Of a stretch of DNA of 57,677 bases, positions 17,939-27,195 are shown piece after piece. How positions within the stretch are numbered: position 1 is the stretch's first letter; every line of letters starts with the position of its first letter. The notes under the pieces were generated by a model. It did no database searches and was not told where the DNA came from. It worked only from the letters and a program-made list of their open reading frames with translations. Source of the stretch: CAZWRV01 sp964636325 (GTDB lineage: Bacteria > Verrucomicrobiota > Lentisphaeria > Victivallales > GWF2-50-93); NCBI GenBank assembly GCA_964636325.1, contig CAZWRV010000037.1, forward strand, positions 1 through 57,677, read 5' to 3'. The translations under genes were made by a program, and so were the position numbers.

Positions 17939-19881
17939 TTCTCCGTGCTTGCAGGTTTGACCATGTCGAGGAGCTCCGGCGTCATTTCGCTCTTCAGGTC
18001 GAACGTGAAGACCTGGTCCTCGGCGTCTGTTGCGATCACTATCTTCGACGGGTTCCTGAGCCCGCTCTGGAGGCGTTCGAGATATGAGAGGACGGTGTAG
18101 ACGCTGCCGTATTTCCTGAAGAGCGCGAACCGTGCCTGGAAGACTTCCGAGTCGGCCTTTGCCGAATCCACCCTCCGATATCTGTAGGCGTTGGCGTCGG
18201 CGATTATCCTTTCGGCCTCCGACCTGGCCTCGTTGACGATCCTGGCGGCATAGCTTTCGGCCTCGAAGACCGCGGCGCTGCTCTTCTGCTCCTCGATGGT
18301 GGTCCTGTGGAATGCGGCCGCCGTCTCCGACGCCGAAGGCGGCTGGATCATGTCCAGTGCGACGGACTTTATATCTACGCCGAGGGAGAGCTTTTCCGCG
18401 GCGGAGACCAGGTTCTCCTTCACGGAATCGGCGAGCCCTCTGCCGCCGTCGGAGACGAGCCGGAGTCCGTCGTGCGAGGCCAGATATGATGCGAGCTCAT
18501 GGTTGGCAAGGGACTTCAATATCTTCTCACCGTCGATGTTCCTGCAGTGGAAGTCGTAGGGGGAACTTACGAGGTATAGCACGGTAATCCTGGCGGCGAC
18601 GAGGTTGACGACCGGCATCGGCCTGCCGCTGTCCGGGCCGGGGGCGTCCTGCCTGCCTGCGCCTTCCCCGGCGGAGGCGCCGGAGGTCAGAAGCAGTTCG
18701 GCCTTCTGGGGGAGGGATGTCCAGAGCTGGGCGGACAGCGCCTTTTCGTCGGAAGAGGCCGAACCCACGGTGAAGGACTTGACTGTTCCCGATTCGGCAT
18801 GGTATGCCATGTCGACAGGCCAGGGGAGCTTGAAATGGATCCCCGGCTCCAGCGGCGGGCCGCAGGGTTTGCCGAATCTCTCCTTGAAGCAGACGCTGCC
18901 GGAGGGAACAACGACCACGCATGAGAGGAGCAGCAGCGAACCGGCCATGAAGACACCGAGCGGGAGCACGTATCTGGCGAGGTATCCCCTCATCTGAGAC
19001 GAGCTGATCCTGACGCCGAACTGGTATTCAAGCATCTCGTTCAGGCCTTCCCATGCGTCTTCAGGGCACGAGAAGAATGCGGCGATCCTGCTTTCGTAGA
19101 GAGGGCGCAGGCCCGCGGAGTCAGGCTGCCTGTAGAATGAAAGGACTATGCCTGCGAGATGGTCGGCCGCCATGATTGCGAATATCGCGGCACCCGCCCA
19201 TAGGAGCGCCGGATCAGGATTGCGCCATCGCCAGTTGTCCCCCCTCACCGCAAGATACGAGACGAGGTATGCGGCGATCAGGAAGGCGATGAAGAAGGCG
19301 GTGAAGACGCAGAGGGAGGCTGGCGCCCGGAGCTGGCGCCTCCGGCCGGAAGAAGTGAAGCCGAATGAATATTTGCCCGCAAGCATGAGGATGAACGCCG
19401 CGGTGCCGGCGGCGAGGATGATGCCGAAGTTGAACGCCGGCGACTCGACCGGGGAATCTTTCAGGACGGACGTCGTGGAATAGAGGAAGTATGCGCCCGC
19501 CGCTTCAGCGCAGGCCAGCAGGAATGTCGAAACGGGGATGAACCACCTTTCAAAATGCGACAGGGCCCTCTGCCTGTCGCCAAGCCCGGCGGCCTCCGCC
19601 CCGAAGAGCTCCCCCTGCGGCTTCGGAGCAGACTCAAGCGCAAGCTTCTCCTCGCAGGCGAGCCGCTCGACCCTTCCATGGAGATAGGCGAGGGCTGATG
19701 CAACCGCCGCGGAGAGGCACAGGAAGGCCGCAGGGAGCATTCCGGGAGATGAGAGCCTGAACCATAGGTAGAATGCGCCGGCGCATGCGGCCAGCGGAAC
19801 CGCCGCCGTGATCAGGGCGGTCTGCTCCGTGATCCTGGTGCTTTCCAGCCCGGGCCTTCCTGTCGTTTCTTCCATTATCAA
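17935..19881 (-). CDS. Long SPFH protein with multi-spanning N-terminus, first of three
   Basis: 648 residues. About 330 N-terminal residues contain several hydrophobic segments (near 26-65, 115-135, 150-170, 190-210, 225-245 and 305-325). The SPFH domain follows (VPSGSVCFKERFGKP, GIHFKLPWPVDMAY) and ends in the coiled EAESYAARIVNEARSEAERIIADAN region. HflK usually has one membrane segment, so this N-terminal extension is unusual. First gene of the three-gene cluster, all on the minus strand with coupled starts. Confidence 0.85.
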   Translation of the reverse strand: MIMEETTGRPGLESTRITEQTALITAAVPLAACAGAFYLWFRLSSPGMLPAAFLCLSAAVASALAYLHGRVERLACEEKLALESAPKPQGELFGAEAAGLGDRQRALSHFERWFIPVSTFLLACAEAAGAYFLYSTTSVLKDSPVESPAFNFGIILAAGTAAFILMLAGKYSFGFTSSGRRRQLRAPASLCVFTAFFIAFLIAAYLVSYLAVRGDNWRWRNPDPALLWAGAAIFAIMAADHLAGIVLSFYRQPDSAGLRPLYESRIAAFFSCPEDAWEGLNEMLEYQFGVRISSSQMRGYLARYVLPLGVFMAGSLLLLSCVVVVPSGSVCFKERFGKPCGPPLEPGIHFKLPWPVDMAYHAESGTVKSFTVGSASSDEKALSAQLWTSLPQKAELLLTSGASAGEGAGRQDAPGPDSGRPMPVVNLVAARITVLYLVSSPYDFHCRNIDGEKILKSLANHELASYLASHDGLRLVSDGGRGLADSVKENLVSAAEKLSLGVDIKSVALDMIQPPSASETAAAFHRTTIEEQKSSAAVFEAESYAARIVNEARSEAERIIADANAYRYRRVDSAKADSEVFQARFALFRKYGSVYTVLSYLERLQSGLRNPSKIVIATDAEDQVFTFDLKSEMTPELLDMVKPASTEK

Positions 19882-20050
19882 TGCAGCCTATCTAGAAGGA
19901 TGAATAATTGTTCTGACAAAATAGCCTTTGTTCGGACTGAATTCAATATGGCGGATTTGAGTTAATCCCTTTGAATTGCGGATAAGGTATTATAAGGTAA
20001 GCATCTGTCTTTGATGCATAATTTCAACTCAAGCAAATGAAAGGCCGGAT

Positions 20051-20824
20051 ATGGAACGCAAGATCAGGGTGACGGTGTGGGGCGAGTTCAGGCACGAGAA
20101 GAAGAACGAGGCCGTGAAGAAGATCTATCCGAAAGGGATGCATACGGTAATCGCCGCGGGACTCAAGAAGGCCGGCGGATTCGAAGTGAGGACCGCGACG
20201 CTCGACGAGCCGGAGCACGGCCTGACCGATGAAGTCATTGAGAACACCGACGTGATGACCTGGTGGGGGCATGTCGCGCACGGAGAAGTCAAGGACGAAA
20301 TTGTCGCCAAAGTCCACAGGAGAGTGCTTGAAGGCATGGGGATAATCGTCCTGCATTCGGGGCATTTCTCCAAGATATTCAGGAAGCTGATGGGGACCAA
20401 CTGCTCGCTCAAATGGCGCGAGGCGGCCGAGAAGGAGAGGCTCTGGAACATCGCGCCCAACCATCCGATCACCGAAGGCATCGGCGAATACATCGAGCTC
20501 CCCAACACGGAGATGTACGGAGAGCGCTTCGACATACCCACGCCGGACGACATCATCTTCATATCCTGGTTCGAGGGCGGCGAGGTCTTCAGGAGCGGCG
20601 TGACCTTCAGCCGCGGGCACGGCAAGGTCTTCTACTTCCGGCCCGGCCATGAGACATATCCGATCTACCACAACCCGCAGATCATAAAGGTTCTCGCGAA
20701 CGCGTGCAGGTGGGCCGCCCCGCTGAAGTTCATGAAGGACTCATGCCCCAACGTCAGCGTGCCTCTCGAGAAGATCGCACCCAAGAACGTCGACTTCGGC
20801 AAGGCCGGCGTGCTGCAGACGTGA
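20051..20824 (+). CDS. ThuA-like protein
   Basis: 257 residues, matching the ThuA family (trehalose utilisation, glutamine-amidotransferase-like fold): VTVWGEFRHE at the N-terminus, then DVMTWWGHVAHGEV, GMGIIVLHSGHFSKIF, and SRGHGKVFYFRPGHETYP. ThuA proteins help convert 3-keto sugars and often sit next to Gfo/Idh/MocA dehydrogenases, as here (137 bp downstream). Glucoside or disaccharide oxidation is a reasonable inference; the substrate is not determined. Confidence 0.93.
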   Translation: MERKIRVTVWGEFRHEKKNEAVKKIYPKGMHTVIAAGLKKAGGFEVRTATLDEPEHGLTDEVIENTDVMTWWGHVAHGEVKDEIVAKVHRRVLEGMGIIVLHSGHFSKIFRKLMGTNCSLKWREAAEKERLWNIAPNHPITEGIGEYIELPNTEMYGERFDIPTPDDIIFISWFEGGEVFRSGVTFSRGHGKVFYFRPGHETYPIYHNPQIIKVLANACRWAAPLKFMKDSCPNVSVPLEKIAPKNVDFGKAGVLQT

Positions 20825-20960
20825 TGCCGTCGGTGCCGGACTGTTCCTGGAGAGCGTGAAAAAGTGATTGCGTGAGGGCGAGAAGATTCGGCTAAGCCGA
20901 TCTCCTCGATTCATCCTATGTCCGACACCTGAAACCTGAAAAAACGGAGGTTCTAAACTT

Positions 20961-21998
20961 ATGAGCAAACTTAGAATAGGCGTGATCGGCCTTGGGATGG
21001 GCAGGGCCCACATAAACGGCTACAAGACTCATCCGGATGCGGAGGTTGTCGCGCTTGCGGACGTGGACAAGTCCCGGCTTGAGAAGGCGGGCGCTGAGTT
21101 CCAGGTTCAGAAGCTCTATGCGAATGCGGAGGAAATGCTTGCGAAGGAGGAGCTGGACGTCGTCAGCGTGGCCACGCCGAACAAGTTCCACAGGCCGCTG
21201 GCGGTCGCCGCGTTCAAGGCGGGCTGCCACGTCCTCTGCGAGAAGCCGATGGCGATGAACGCCAAGGAGGCGCGCGAAATGCTCGCCGCCTCCAGGAAGG
21301 CCAAAAAGAGGCTGATGATCAACTTCAGCTTCAGGTTCACCGAGCAGTCCTACGCGATGAAGCAGCAGGTCGAGAAGGGAATACTAGGGGACATCTATTA
21401 TGCGAGGACGCAGTGGCTGAGGCGTCGCGGGCTGCCCGGCTTCGGCGGCTGGTTCGGACAGAAGGCGCTGTCCGGCGGAGGCCCCCTCATAGACCTCGGC
21501 GTGCACCGCCTTGATCTCGCGCTCTGGCTCATGGACTATCCGAAGCCTTCCTGGGTGATGGGCAGCACATACAACCACATCGCTGCGGAAAAGGCGAAGG
21601 CCGAGAAGAAGGCGTTCGACGTGGAGGACATGGCCGCGGGCTTCATCAAGTTCAGGAACGGGGCCTCGCTCTCCCTGGAGGCGTCATGGGCCGGCAACAT
21701 CAAGCAGAGGGAGTTCATGCACACGCAGCTCCTGGGCACCAAGGCGGGACTGCACCAATACAACCTTGACGAAGGCTACGGCTTCGAGTGCGAGTTCTAT
21801 CTGGAGAAGGACGGTTGCCAGTACGACATGAAGCTGCATCCTCCAGTTCCCCAGGCGAAGAACGCGATGTTCCATTTCATCGACAGCATCGTCCATGGCA
21901 GGCCCCATATTGCCACGGGTGACGAGGGTCTGATCGTGATGGAAATCCTCGACGCCCTCTACAAGAGCGCGGCCACCGGCAAGCCGGTGAAGATCTGA
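20961..21998 (+). CDS. Gfo/Idh/MocA family oxidoreductase
   Basis: 345 residues. An N-terminal Rossmann fold (IGVIGLGMGRAHINGY, then VVALADVD), CEKPMA containing the conserved EKP lysine, and the GGGPLIDLGVHRLDLALWL motif with the active-site Asp and His place it in the NAD(P)-dependent sugar dehydrogenase family. It probably oxidises a sugar or sugar acid, working with the ThuA protein upstream. GGAGG ten bases before the ATG supports this start. Confidence 0.95.
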   Translation: MSKLRIGVIGLGMGRAHINGYKTHPDAEVVALADVDKSRLEKAGAEFQVQKLYANAEEMLAKEELDVVSVATPNKFHRPLAVAAFKAGCHVLCEKPMAMNAKEAREMLAASRKAKKRLMINFSFRFTEQSYAMKQQVEKGILGDIYYARTQWLRRRGLPGFGGWFGQKALSGGGPLIDLGVHRLDLALWLMDYPKPSWVMGSTYNHIAAEKAKAEKKAFDVEDMAAGFIKFRNGASLSLEASWAGNIKQREFMHTQLLGTKAGLHQYNLDEGYGFECEFYLEKDGCQYDMKLHPPVPQAKNAMFHFIDSIVHGRPHIATGDEGLIVMEILDALYKSAATGKPVKI

Positions 21999-22053
21999 AT
22001 AAAAGGCGGGCTTTGCCAGCCGCGTTTTAGCCGTGTAATGTTTCACTGAATAT

Positions 22054-23397
22054 TCACATCGCACCGCTCAAGTCCTTGAGCAGCAGGCACTCCGAGCATT
22101 CGTAGGAGCACCTTTCGCAGTGCGTCCTGAAAAGATGGATGACTCCCTGGTGCGATGCGGCGTCGGCGACGATGGAGGCGCCCCTGTCCGGAGGCATGAA
22201 CCATCTGTGGAAGGCCATGTCGGTGGTGCGGTTGAGCTGGGGAGCCCTGAACACCCCCCATGCCTCCTCGCTCAGCGCCTTCAGCTTTTTCTTCTTCGAT
22301 ATGGCCGCATAGGCGCCCAGGGAGGGCAGAACCACGTTCACCGCGATGTCTGCGGCCCTCTCTCCGCCGAGGACGGCCGAGGGCGGTTCCTTCGCGTGCT
22401 CGAAGTTTATGCGGCCGTCCCAGACGGGATGCCTGCAGACGAGGAATTCCTCCAGGTAGGCGCTGACTGCTTCCGGCCCTTTCATCTCCAACACCTTGGC
22501 CGCGAGGGATTCGAGCGGCCTTCTGCCGAACTTGCCGAGGAGGGCCGATGCGGCGGCGATGCGCCGTTCCGGCATGTTCATGGGGCGCAGGCCGGATCTG
22601 TGCCATGGTATGGGCGGAAGATCCTCCCTCCTGAGCCTCCACCAGCTGTCCCATATTGATTTGACGTATGCCACCATGCATGGATCCAGCTCTTTCGCCG
22701 AGATGTCCGGGAGCATTCCCGACTCCCCCCACAGTAACGCCTCGGTGTCGCCTGGCCCGGCGTCGTCGTGAGCCTGTAGACGGCTGAAAAGCTCCACGAA
22801 GTTCTCCCTGTTCTTCTTGTAGCCGAGCGCGTCGAAGACATGTCGGAGGAAAGTCCTGTCGCCTCCCTGCGAGATCATCTCTTCAAGGAGGGCCTGAACC
22901 TTAAGTGCATAGCGGATCATGCCGGCCCTCCTCAGGGAGCGGCGGAGATCTTCGTCGGAAAGCCCGGAGAAGAAGCGGACGCAGGCGCCGGGCGGGAATT
23001 CCTCGGCCCTGCTCATCCTGCGGCCTGTCCGCTTCGGCGCTATCTCGACAACGGGCGGTTCCGCCGATACTTCGTCTTCCGGGACGTCGTCCCGGCCGAC
23101 GACATGGAGAATCACATCCCGGTATGCCGGATCTCCGCCGTGGCCGTGGGCGCGCCAGTCTGAGGTGCGCCGGTGGACTTCGACGCTGCCGCGGCGCTCC
23201 TCGCCGTCAACCCGTATCCTGGCGCCGCTGAAGTCGGGGCCTTCCTCCACGTTCCAGATGCCCGGCGAAATAACTTCCACGCTCCGCTTGTCTTTTGATA
23301 TAAACGTCCTACCTTTAGCGGAATGCAGCCATGCGGCCTGCAGCTGCTGTTCGCTGCATCCGCGCCTGCGGCCGCGGCTGTCAATATTCTTTGGCAC
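22054..23397 (-). CDS. DUF2851 family protein
   Basis: 447 residues if the GTG at 23397 is used; AGGAAG lies just upstream. The family's core starts right there (EQQLQAAWLHSAKG, then VEVISPGIWNVEEGPDFSGARI, GSVEVHRRTSDWRAHGH and VILHVVG). An in-frame ATG at 23469 would overlap the divergent protease gene and is less likely. The C-terminus has a Cys-rich pattern (HCERCSYECSECLLLKDL), perhaps a metal site. The biochemical role of DUF2851 is not known; it occurs widely in Bacteroidetes and PVC bacteria. Confidence 0.85.
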   Translation of the reverse strand: MPKNIDSRGRRRGCSEQQLQAAWLHSAKGRTFISKDKRSVEVISPGIWNVEEGPDFSGARIRVDGEERRGSVEVHRRTSDWRAHGHGGDPAYRDVILHVVGRDDVPEDEVSAEPPVVEIAPKRTGRRMSRAEEFPPGACVRFFSGLSDEDLRRSLRRAGMIRYALKVQALLEEMISQGGDRTFLRHVFDALGYKKNRENFVELFSRLQAHDDAGPGDTEALLWGESGMLPDISAKELDPCMVAYVKSIWDSWWRLRREDLPPIPWHRSGLRPMNMPERRIAAASALLGKFGRRPLESLAAKVLEMKGPEAVSAYLEEFLVCRHPVWDGRINFEHAKEPPSAVLGGERAADIAVNVVLPSLGAYAAISKKKKLKALSEEAWGVFRAPQLNRTTDMAFHRWFMPPDRGASIVADAASHQGVIHLFRTHCERCSYECSECLLLKDLSGAM

Positions 23398-23407
23398 CTT
23401 GCTTCCT

Positions 23408-24802
23408 ATGGTCAAGTTTTTCTCCAGTATATTTATGTTGCGCGAAATATCAAGTATTACGGCGCTCATGGCCGCGATTTTCGCGGCTTCATGCGCTTCC
23501 GCAGCCGCCCAATCCGACGGCGCCAGGCAGACGCCAGTAGTCAAGGCCGTCGAGGAGGTCCTTCCGTCGGTCGTCAACATCGGTACGGAGCGGATCGTAT
23601 CGACCTCGTATTCGCCGTGGGCCGGAGGCGACCCGTTCGAGGGCCTCTTCAGGGACTTCTTCGCGGAACAGGGGGAGGTGAAAACCTACTCGCTGGGAAG
23701 CGGCTCCGTTATAGACGACGCCGGACTAATCATCACCAACGCCCACGTCGTCAGCAGGGCCTCGAAGATTAACATCATCCTCGAGGACGAGGAGGTTCTG
23801 ACCGCCGAGACCGTCGCAAGCGACGAGCTGAACGACATAGCTCTGCTCCGGCTCACCGGCCCTCAGCCCAAGGCCAGGATAAGGGCGATAAGGCTGGCCA
23901 AGCCCGACGACCTCCTGCTCGGAGAACCCGTGATCGCGGTCGGAAATCCTTACGGGCTGGGACACAGCGTCGCCTCCGGGATCCTCAGCGCGAAGGGCAG
24001 GAAGGCTACATTCCAGGGGCAGGTGATATTCTCGGACATCCTCCAGACGGATGCCGCCATCAACCCCGGAAACAGCGGCGGCCCCCTGATAAACATCAAC
24101 GCCGAGATGATCGGCATGAACACCGCCATGCACAAGGAGGCCCAAGGAATCGGCTTCGCCATCCCCCTCAGAAGGATAGAGAATGTCCTTGCAGCGTGGC
24201 TCGTCCCGGAGAAGTTCAGCGACGTATCGCTCGGAATAATCCCCGGATTCTCCCAGGACAAGGGCGGATCCTGCAGGATAATCGTCGAGGACCTCATCGA
24301 AGGCAGTCCGGCCGCAGCGGCAGGCCTGAAGAAGGGCGATGAAATCAAGGAGCTCAACGGGAAGCCCGTCTCCGGACTTCCGGAGCTGGGGCGCGTTCTA
24401 TGGAAGCTCAAGGCCGGCGACACAGTCACCGTGAAGACTGGCGACGGGAGGATCATCTCCGCCAAGGTCGCCGCCCTTCAGCCGATGGATGGCGCGGAAA
24501 TGGCAAGGGTCCGCCTGGGCCTCACGCTGCAGGCGCTCAACCGCCAGCTTGCGGAAGCCCTGGACTATCCGTTCGACAAGGGCCTTATCGTCGGGGAGGC
24601 GAAGGGCAACGCCGGCGAGATCGTTAGGGGCGACATACTCCTCCGCCTCAACAACGTCCCGGTCAACGGCTTCCAAGACATCCCCAGGGCCCTCCAGCAG
24701 AAGCGCTACGGAGACGAGGTCTCGGCGGTCTTCGGCTCGATCGTCAAGAAGAACAGGCGCTATTTCCTTCTCCGCAAGGACTGCGTCCTCAAGGTGAGGT
24801 GA
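23408..24802 (+). CDS. DegP/HtrA-family serine protease with two PDZ domains
   Basis: 464 residues from the ATG at 23408 (the in-frame ATG at 23435 is equally possible). The signal peptide ends near ASAAAQ. The trypsin-like domain shows the catalytic triad: His in ITNAHVVS, Asp in NDIALLRL and Ser in NPGNSGGPL. Two PDZ domains follow (GSPAAAAGLKKGDEIKELNG, then GEIVRGDILLRLNNVPV). It should degrade or chaperone misfolded proteins in the periplasm. It is divergent from the DUF2851 gene, their 5' ends only about 10 bp apart. Confidence 0.95.
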   Translation: MVKFFSSIFMLREISSITALMAAIFAASCASAAAQSDGARQTPVVKAVEEVLPSVVNIGTERIVSTSYSPWAGGDPFEGLFRDFFAEQGEVKTYSLGSGSVIDDAGLIITNAHVVSRASKINIILEDEEVLTAETVASDELNDIALLRLTGPQPKARIRAIRLAKPDDLLLGEPVIAVGNPYGLGHSVASGILSAKGRKATFQGQVIFSDILQTDAAINPGNSGGPLININAEMIGMNTAMHKEAQGIGFAIPLRRIENVLAAWLVPEKFSDVSLGIIPGFSQDKGGSCRIIVEDLIEGSPAAAAGLKKGDEIKELNGKPVSGLPELGRVLWKLKAGDTVTVKTGDGRIISAKVAALQPMDGAEMARVRLGLTLQALNRQLAEALDYPFDKGLIVGEAKGNAGEIVRGDILLRLNNVPVNGFQDIPRALQQKRYGDEVSAVFGSIVKKNRRYFLLRKDCVLKVR

Positions 24803-24836
24803 CAAATATCCTGTGAATGGGGGCGGATTCGTCCGT

Positions 24837-25020
24837 CATTTGAAGTTCTCAAGCTGCTTCTCGTCGCCGAGATAGCATTCTCCATTGCGCTTGACCCAGT
24901 AGCAGTCCTTCTGCTTCTCCCAGTTGATTCCAGACCTGAATGACGGCGTGACCCCCGCCTCGTTCCTCTTCACGCCGATGGTGACGCCTGAGACTTTTAT
25001 GTCCTGCGCCTGAGCTGGGC
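24837..25020 (-). pseudogene. Remnant of a small exported protein
   Basis: On the minus strand an open frame ending at 24837 reads AQAQDIKVSGVTIGVKRNEA, then SFRSGINWEKQKDCYWVKR and GDEKQLENFK. The start resembles the residues after a signal peptidase site (AQAQ), but the frame has no start codon upstream. In another frame the preceding bases read VLAGGVNIAQ, which would be a good signal-peptide end, suggesting a frameshift near 25010. The gene appears broken or is cut by a mutation; function unknown. Confidence 0.4.
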
Positions 25021-25108
25021 GATGTTCACCCCACCGGCCAGCACCTTAAATCTGAATCGGACGATTTGCAAGCGGACTGAGACTCTTGCGAAAGGATGAC
25101 GCCGTGCG

Positions 25109-27142
25109 TCAGCGCTTTTTGGGAAGCCCTATTCTCTCGAAAGGGATCGGCTTGAATCCCAGCTTGAATGCCGGGGAGTCAGGCGGCATTGCGAAGTCGC
25201 CCTCAGCGGCGTTGGCGAAACGGGGATCGGCGTCGAGCAGGTTGTCCTCGAACCGGATCATCTCCTCTGTCGCCCCCCAGCCTATCTCCGTCCATTTCCC
25301 CCCGACGCAGATGTTGCGTGCCACTACGATGTTGCCGGGCGGCACGCCGCCGCCATTTTCAAAAAAGGGTGCCAAGGCGGCAAGTTCCGGGTAGCGTGTG
25401 CTGTATGGCGGCCTGCGCCAGTCCATTTCCTCGAGCCTTTCCTTCATCGTCTTGTAGACCATGTCGTGCCATACCGGCGCCTTGGAGACGCCGCGTCCGT
25501 CGAGCGAGACCGCGGGGGCGCAGTCGACGAAGACGTTGTTCTCGACTCGGAAGTCGCGTCCTCCGCCTAGGAAGGCGGCCCTCTGCACCTTCCAGAAGAC
25601 GTTGCCGTAGATGACCGTGCCGCTGACGCAGTCGTCGTTGTATACGCCCATGGAGCCCATCCCAACTCCGCCGGTGTGGTGGACGTAGTTGTGGCGCACA
25701 ATGTTTCCGCGGAACGTGTAGTCTCGCCCGAGATATATGGCGCCCACATCGCCGGTCTCCAGGCAGACACGGTGTATTTCATTGAACTCTATGGTGAACT
25801 CGTTGCCGCCGAAGAGGATGGCGCAGTGAGGGTGGTCATGGATCAGGTTGTTCGCAATGCGTATGCCCACTCCGGTTGCGTGTATGGCGGGCACGTAGCA
25901 TTTCGACCACCTTGCCACATGGTGGATGTGGTTGCCCTCGACGAGATGATCCGCGGGGGCGAGCGTCTTCCTGTCGCCGCCGGACACCTCGATGCCTCCG
26001 TCGCCAAGATTGTATAATGTGCAGCCGCGCACGGTGTTGCATCGGCCTCCACCGAGACGGACGCCGTAGTTGCCGAGATTGCGGAATTCGCAGTTATCAA
26101 CCAAGCAGCCCGAGGCGTTGTCCCCGGCTATAGCGGTGCCTCTTGCATATTCGAATACAATTCCTTCTATTATGATATTGGATGCGCCGTCGAGGGATAT
26201 GAAAGGCCCCTCCAGCAGGGAGACGACGGCGTCGCCGGCGCAAGGCTTCTCCGGCGGCCAGAAATACAGGATTCCGGAATCTCTGTCCGCGAACCATTCG
26301 CCGGGCTGGTCCAGCTCCTCGAGGATGTTGAGGAACTGTATCCGCCGGCCAGTGCGGAATCCGTAGTGCCCGTATGGAGGCTCAAGACGGATCAGCCTTG
26401 CGCTCTTGTCGATGCCTGCGATCCTCTCGTATGAGTTGGCCCAGTCCCAGGCCCAGTAGCCGTGGACGATTATGTCATTGATATGAGACCAGCGGCCGGG
26501 GCGGTCGCCGTCGTAGAAGAATCCGTTCTCGAGCTTTCCGATCTTGCCGCCGTGCGAATCGTCGACGGCCCCGTCCTCCGGAAATCCGCGGATCGTCGAG
26601 AATCCTTCGTTTGGCCATTGCGCCAGAGGCATGGGGTCGCCCCTGAAGAACAATTCCATCATCGCCGGCGCGGCCGGTCGGTTGAATCCGCGGGAACGGA
26701 ACGTCCCGAAGTCCGAGATGCCAAGTTCGCGCAGGTCGGCCTGCAATACCTTGCCGTGCGCCTCCCGCGGCAATCGGCCGAGAATGGCCGGGTCGGCAAC
26801 AGGCTTCCATGTGTCCACCGCCGTTCCTCCGCTGAAGCGGACGACCTGTCCGGTTGCGGCACGCAATGTCAAGGGAGCCTCAGGTGTGCCGCCGTCGTCG
26901 GCGGATAGGACTAGGCCCTTGCGCATCCCATATGTTCCTCCCGCGAACTCGATCGTCGCGGGCGACTTGCCGCCTGCGGTCTTGCGGGCTTCGCGGAGCA
27001 GTTCCAGCGCTCTTGCGGCGGTGGCGACCGGCCCGGCCTTGCCGCCGCATTCATGAACCGCCGCCGTTCCGTTCCACGAATCGTTGCCGTCGGGGGCGAC
27101 GTAGATGACCATCGCCAGGCCGAGAGGGAGCTTGTCTTTCAT
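25109..27142 (-). CDS. Right-handed parallel beta-helix protein (glycosidase-like)
   Basis: 677 residues, beginning MKDKLPLGLAMVIYVAPDGNDSWNGTA. The IYVAPDGNDSWNGT opening and ATAARALELLREAR followed by regular beta-helix turns (NIIIEGIVFEYARGTAIAGDN, CLVDNCEFRNLGNYGVRLGG, NTVRGCTLYNLGDGGIEVSGG) identify a right-handed parallel beta-helix of the kind seen in pectate lyase-like and GH141-like proteins. No signal peptide is visible, so it may act in the cytoplasm. AAGGGA before the ATG supports the start; an alternative is Met 11. The exact enzyme class is not clear. Confidence 0.85.
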   Translation of the reverse strand: MKDKLPLGLAMVIYVAPDGNDSWNGTAAVHECGGKAGPVATAARALELLREARKTAGGKSPATIEFAGGTYGMRKGLVLSADDGGTPEAPLTLRAATGQVVRFSGGTAVDTWKPVADPAILGRLPREAHGKVLQADLRELGISDFGTFRSRGFNRPAAPAMMELFFRGDPMPLAQWPNEGFSTIRGFPEDGAVDDSHGGKIGKLENGFFYDGDRPGRWSHINDIIVHGYWAWDWANSYERIAGIDKSARLIRLEPPYGHYGFRTGRRIQFLNILEELDQPGEWFADRDSGILYFWPPEKPCAGDAVVSLLEGPFISLDGASNIIIEGIVFEYARGTAIAGDNASGCLVDNCEFRNLGNYGVRLGGGRCNTVRGCTLYNLGDGGIEVSGGDRKTLAPADHLVEGNHIHHVARWSKCYVPAIHATGVGIRIANNLIHDHPHCAILFGGNEFTIEFNEIHRVCLETGDVGAIYLGRDYTFRGNIVRHNYVHHTGGVGMGSMGVYNDDCVSGTVIYGNVFWKVQRAAFLGGGRDFRVENNVFVDCAPAVSLDGRGVSKAPVWHDMVYKTMKERLEEMDWRRPPYSTRYPELAALAPFFENGGGVPPGNIVVARNICVGGKWTEIGWGATEEMIRFEDNLLDADPRFANAAEGDFAMPPDSPAFKLGFKPIPFERIGLPKKR

Positions 27143-27195
27143 AGTTATCCCTTTCTTTCAAGCGGACAATAATGTCCTTATACAGTTGCCATTTA

